NCBI RefSeq assembly: GCF_000208745.1
Contig: NW_017234732.1
Location: forward strand, 7,346-71,345
From: Theobroma cacao
Lineage: Eukaryota; Streptophyta; Magnoliopsida; Malvales; Malvaceae
Length of the DNA: 64,000 nt
Direction: 5' to 3'
The notes under the pieces were generated by a model. That model was not told the DNA's origin, made no database searches, and saw only the letters and a list, made by a program, of their open reading frames with translations. This document shows positions 62,397-64,000 of this stretch, in pieces. The position numbers and the translations under genes are program-made. Position 1 is the first letter of the stretch; the number at the start of each line of letters is the position of its first letter.

Positions 62397-62447
62397 CTAG
62401 GGTTTTGTTCTTCCTTTTTCTTGCTTCTTCTTGGTGATGCCGACCAT
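62397..62447 (-). other. 17-codon basic micro-ORF in F2 LTR (Y 5' LTR)
   Basis: ATG at 62447 to TAG at 62397 encodes MVGITKKKQEKGRTKP. It has the same length as in the other F2 LTRs. Confidence 0.45.
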
Positions 62448-62476
62448 AATGAAGAGAAATGGGCTGGTTTTGTGCT

Positions 62477-62486
62477 AATTTATGAG
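62477..62486 (-). promoter_or_regulatory. Mutated TATA box of the Y 5' LTR
   Basis: TAATTTATGA on the plus strand, where the 3' LTR has TAATTTATAA. The minus-strand box is TCATAAATTA. Confidence 0.5.
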
Positions 62487-63092
62487 GAAAATAATAAAGA
62501 AATAAAAGCTTGACACTTGTCACCTTACCATTGGTCCATTTTTAAATTCTTAACTATTAAGCTTTCTTTCTCCACCACATAAAATATTTCAATTATCCAC
62601 AATATAAAATGTTAATGGATGAAATCCATGGGCATGACAAGTGTTGGGTAGTGTAAAATTACAAATTTGCCCCTGGGAGGTAAAATCACTATTTTACCCT
62701 TTATGCTTGAAAAAATGGCGAAATTAAAATTTTTCACCCCTCAAACTCAAAATATGTTCTAAATGGTCAATCTTGGTCAAAAAATTCGTTCAACATTCCA
62801 ATTTTAACCTCGGGTGGCAAAATGACCATTTTGCCCCTACGTTATGAAAATTCCAATTTGACTCCAAATCGGTGTTCGAACTCCAAATCACCATTTTCAG
62901 TCATTCTGGGGTTTTAAAATTCTCAATTTCATCTTAAAATCTCTATTGAGACTAGTTCGAGGCTTAATTCAACTTAATTTTACCATTTGGTACATTGCCG
63001 TCCTTTAACGATTTTCGAGGTACCCAAGTAAGCAAACATGCATTCTTATGTAGGAATGGCATAATGAACATATTGTAGAGCTGGGCTTGACA

Positions 63093-64000
63093 CTTTTGCT
63101 TCACGGTTCTCGATGTAAACATTCGATTATGATCTGTTTTGATTAGAAATGTATAAAAAATTCAATTCAAACTCATTTACAAAGTTATAAAACAACTTAA
63201 AGTGAGTAACAAGGCTTTCGAAGGCATGAGAAACAATAAATAGACTTTCTTGCCAATGGATGGCTTTCACTTCATGTGTCCCGATCTTAACATTTAATTA
63301 TGATCCGTTTTAGCCAAAAATGAAAGTATATTCAATTTAAAATTATTTATAAAGTTGTATAAGCACTTAAAGTGAGGAATAAGGCCTTTGAAGGCATGAG
63401 TGACTATAAATAGACTTTTCTTCTTAATGGGTGGCTTTCGCTACACGTTTACTAATGTGAACATCCAACTATGATCTATTTTAACCAAAAATGAAAAAAA
63501 TTTCAATCCAAAATCATTTATAGGGCTAAAAACCCATTGAAAATGAGTAACTAGGCTTTTGAGAGCATGAGTGACTATAAATGGACTTTTCTTTTCAATG
63601 GATGGGTTTCGCTAGACGTTTCTCAATGCAAACATCCAATTATGATTCATTTTAACCAAAAATGAGAGAACATTCAATGTAAAATGATTTATAAAGTTAT
63701 AAAACCACTTAGAACGAGTGAGAAGGAGTTAGAAGGCATGAGTGACTATAACTGAACTTTTCTTGTGAATGGATGGCTTTCGTTTCACGTTTCCTGATGC
63801 GAACATTCAATTATAATCTTTTTTAACTAGAAACGAAAAAAAAATCAAATCAAAATCATTTATAAAGTTATAAAACCATTTAAATTGAGTAACAAGGCCT
63901 TCGAATGCATGAGTGACTCTAAATGGACTTTTCTTGTCAATGGATAGTGTTTGCTTAATGTTTCCCAAAGTGAACATTCAATTATGATCCATTTTAACCC
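63093..64000. repeat. Satellite block S4
   Basis: It resumes the monomer split by Y: ATGGATGGC at 40812-40820 joins CTTTTGCTTCACGGTTC here, sharing the CTTTT duplication (63093-63097). About five monomers of about 170 bp follow, and the array continues beyond the right edge. No gene. Confidence 0.94.

Larger units (their letters stand above)
40825..63092 (-). mobile_element. Element Y: F2 Ty3/gypsy chromovirus with SUVH-like ORF
   Basis: Its LTRs are 40825-43813 (3' LTR) and 60148-63092 (5' LTR), read on the minus strand. A perfect target duplication CTTTT lies at 40820-40824 and 63093-63097, and the satellite monomer is continuous when Y is removed. The PBS is at 60129-60140, the PPT at about 43820-43828. 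The internal region is split in two (43814-46104 and 58149-60147) by element X. A pol/chromodomain end is seen next to the PPT. Directly after the 5' LTR, in gag position, lies an unusual frame with SUVH-like motifs. Confidence 0.92.
60148..63092 (-). mobile_element. 5' LTR of element Y
   Basis: On the plus strand it runs TGTCACGACCCGAAACTCCC to GAGCTGGGCTTGACA. It is the partner of 40825-43813. It carries the micro-ORF (62397-62447) and an altered TATA box (62477-62486). Confidence 0.92.

Overview
The window looks like plant heterochromatin, probably pericentromeric or centromeric and most likely from a eudicot. It is AT-rich, has three assembly gaps (runs of N) and holds no convincing host gene in an intact state. 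About 18 kb is a tandem satellite with a monomer of about 170-171 bp, present in four blocks: 1-3306, 17131-19109, 28869-40824 and 63093-64000. The blocks are really one array cut apart by three large retrotransposon insertions, because the monomer continues in phase across every insertion. The satellite is organised in higher-order repeats: an 8-monomer unit of about 1.365 kb in the first block and a 7-monomer unit of about 1.2 kb in the second block and the start of the third.

Cluster 1 (3307-17130) is an old solo LTR of family F3, about 3.4 kb without its insertions. Four further solo LTRs sit inside it: F1 at 3430-6022 (TSD CTCAT), an F2-like one at 7517-10278, F1 at 10570-13127 (TSD CCATT) and an inverted F1 at 14048-16533 (TSD TATAT). 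Cluster 2 (19110-28868) is a complete but decayed F1 element with both LTRs, an iMet-type primer-binding site, a polypurine tract and a chromodomain remnant at the end of pol, so it is a Ty3/gypsy chromovirus. Cluster 3 (40825-63092) is three insertions deep. Minus-strand F2 element Y (TSD CTTTT) contains minus-strand F2 element X (TSD TATCA), which contains a plus-strand F2 solo LTR (TSD GTATA).

The coding content is retroelement debris: chromodomain ends in the F1 element and in X and Y, and gag-start remnants in the F1 element and X. The most unusual reading frame lies in Y, directly downstream of its 5' LTR where gag is expected. It carries two copies of a V-V-R-H-F-P-P-x-C-G motif that resembles the N-terminal region of plant SUVH-type H3K9 methyltransferases, which suggests a captured host gene fragment. 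Other points of interest are a 17-codon basic micro-ORF of identical length in all five F2 LTRs of cluster 3, arrays of an 18-bp palindrome (TTCTCGCTGCAGCGAGAA type) and a 37-bp minisatellite in the F1 LTRs, and splice-site-like sequences conserved in the F1 LTRs. All family names (F1, F2, F3, X, Y) are local labels. No similarity search could be run, and the species is not identified.
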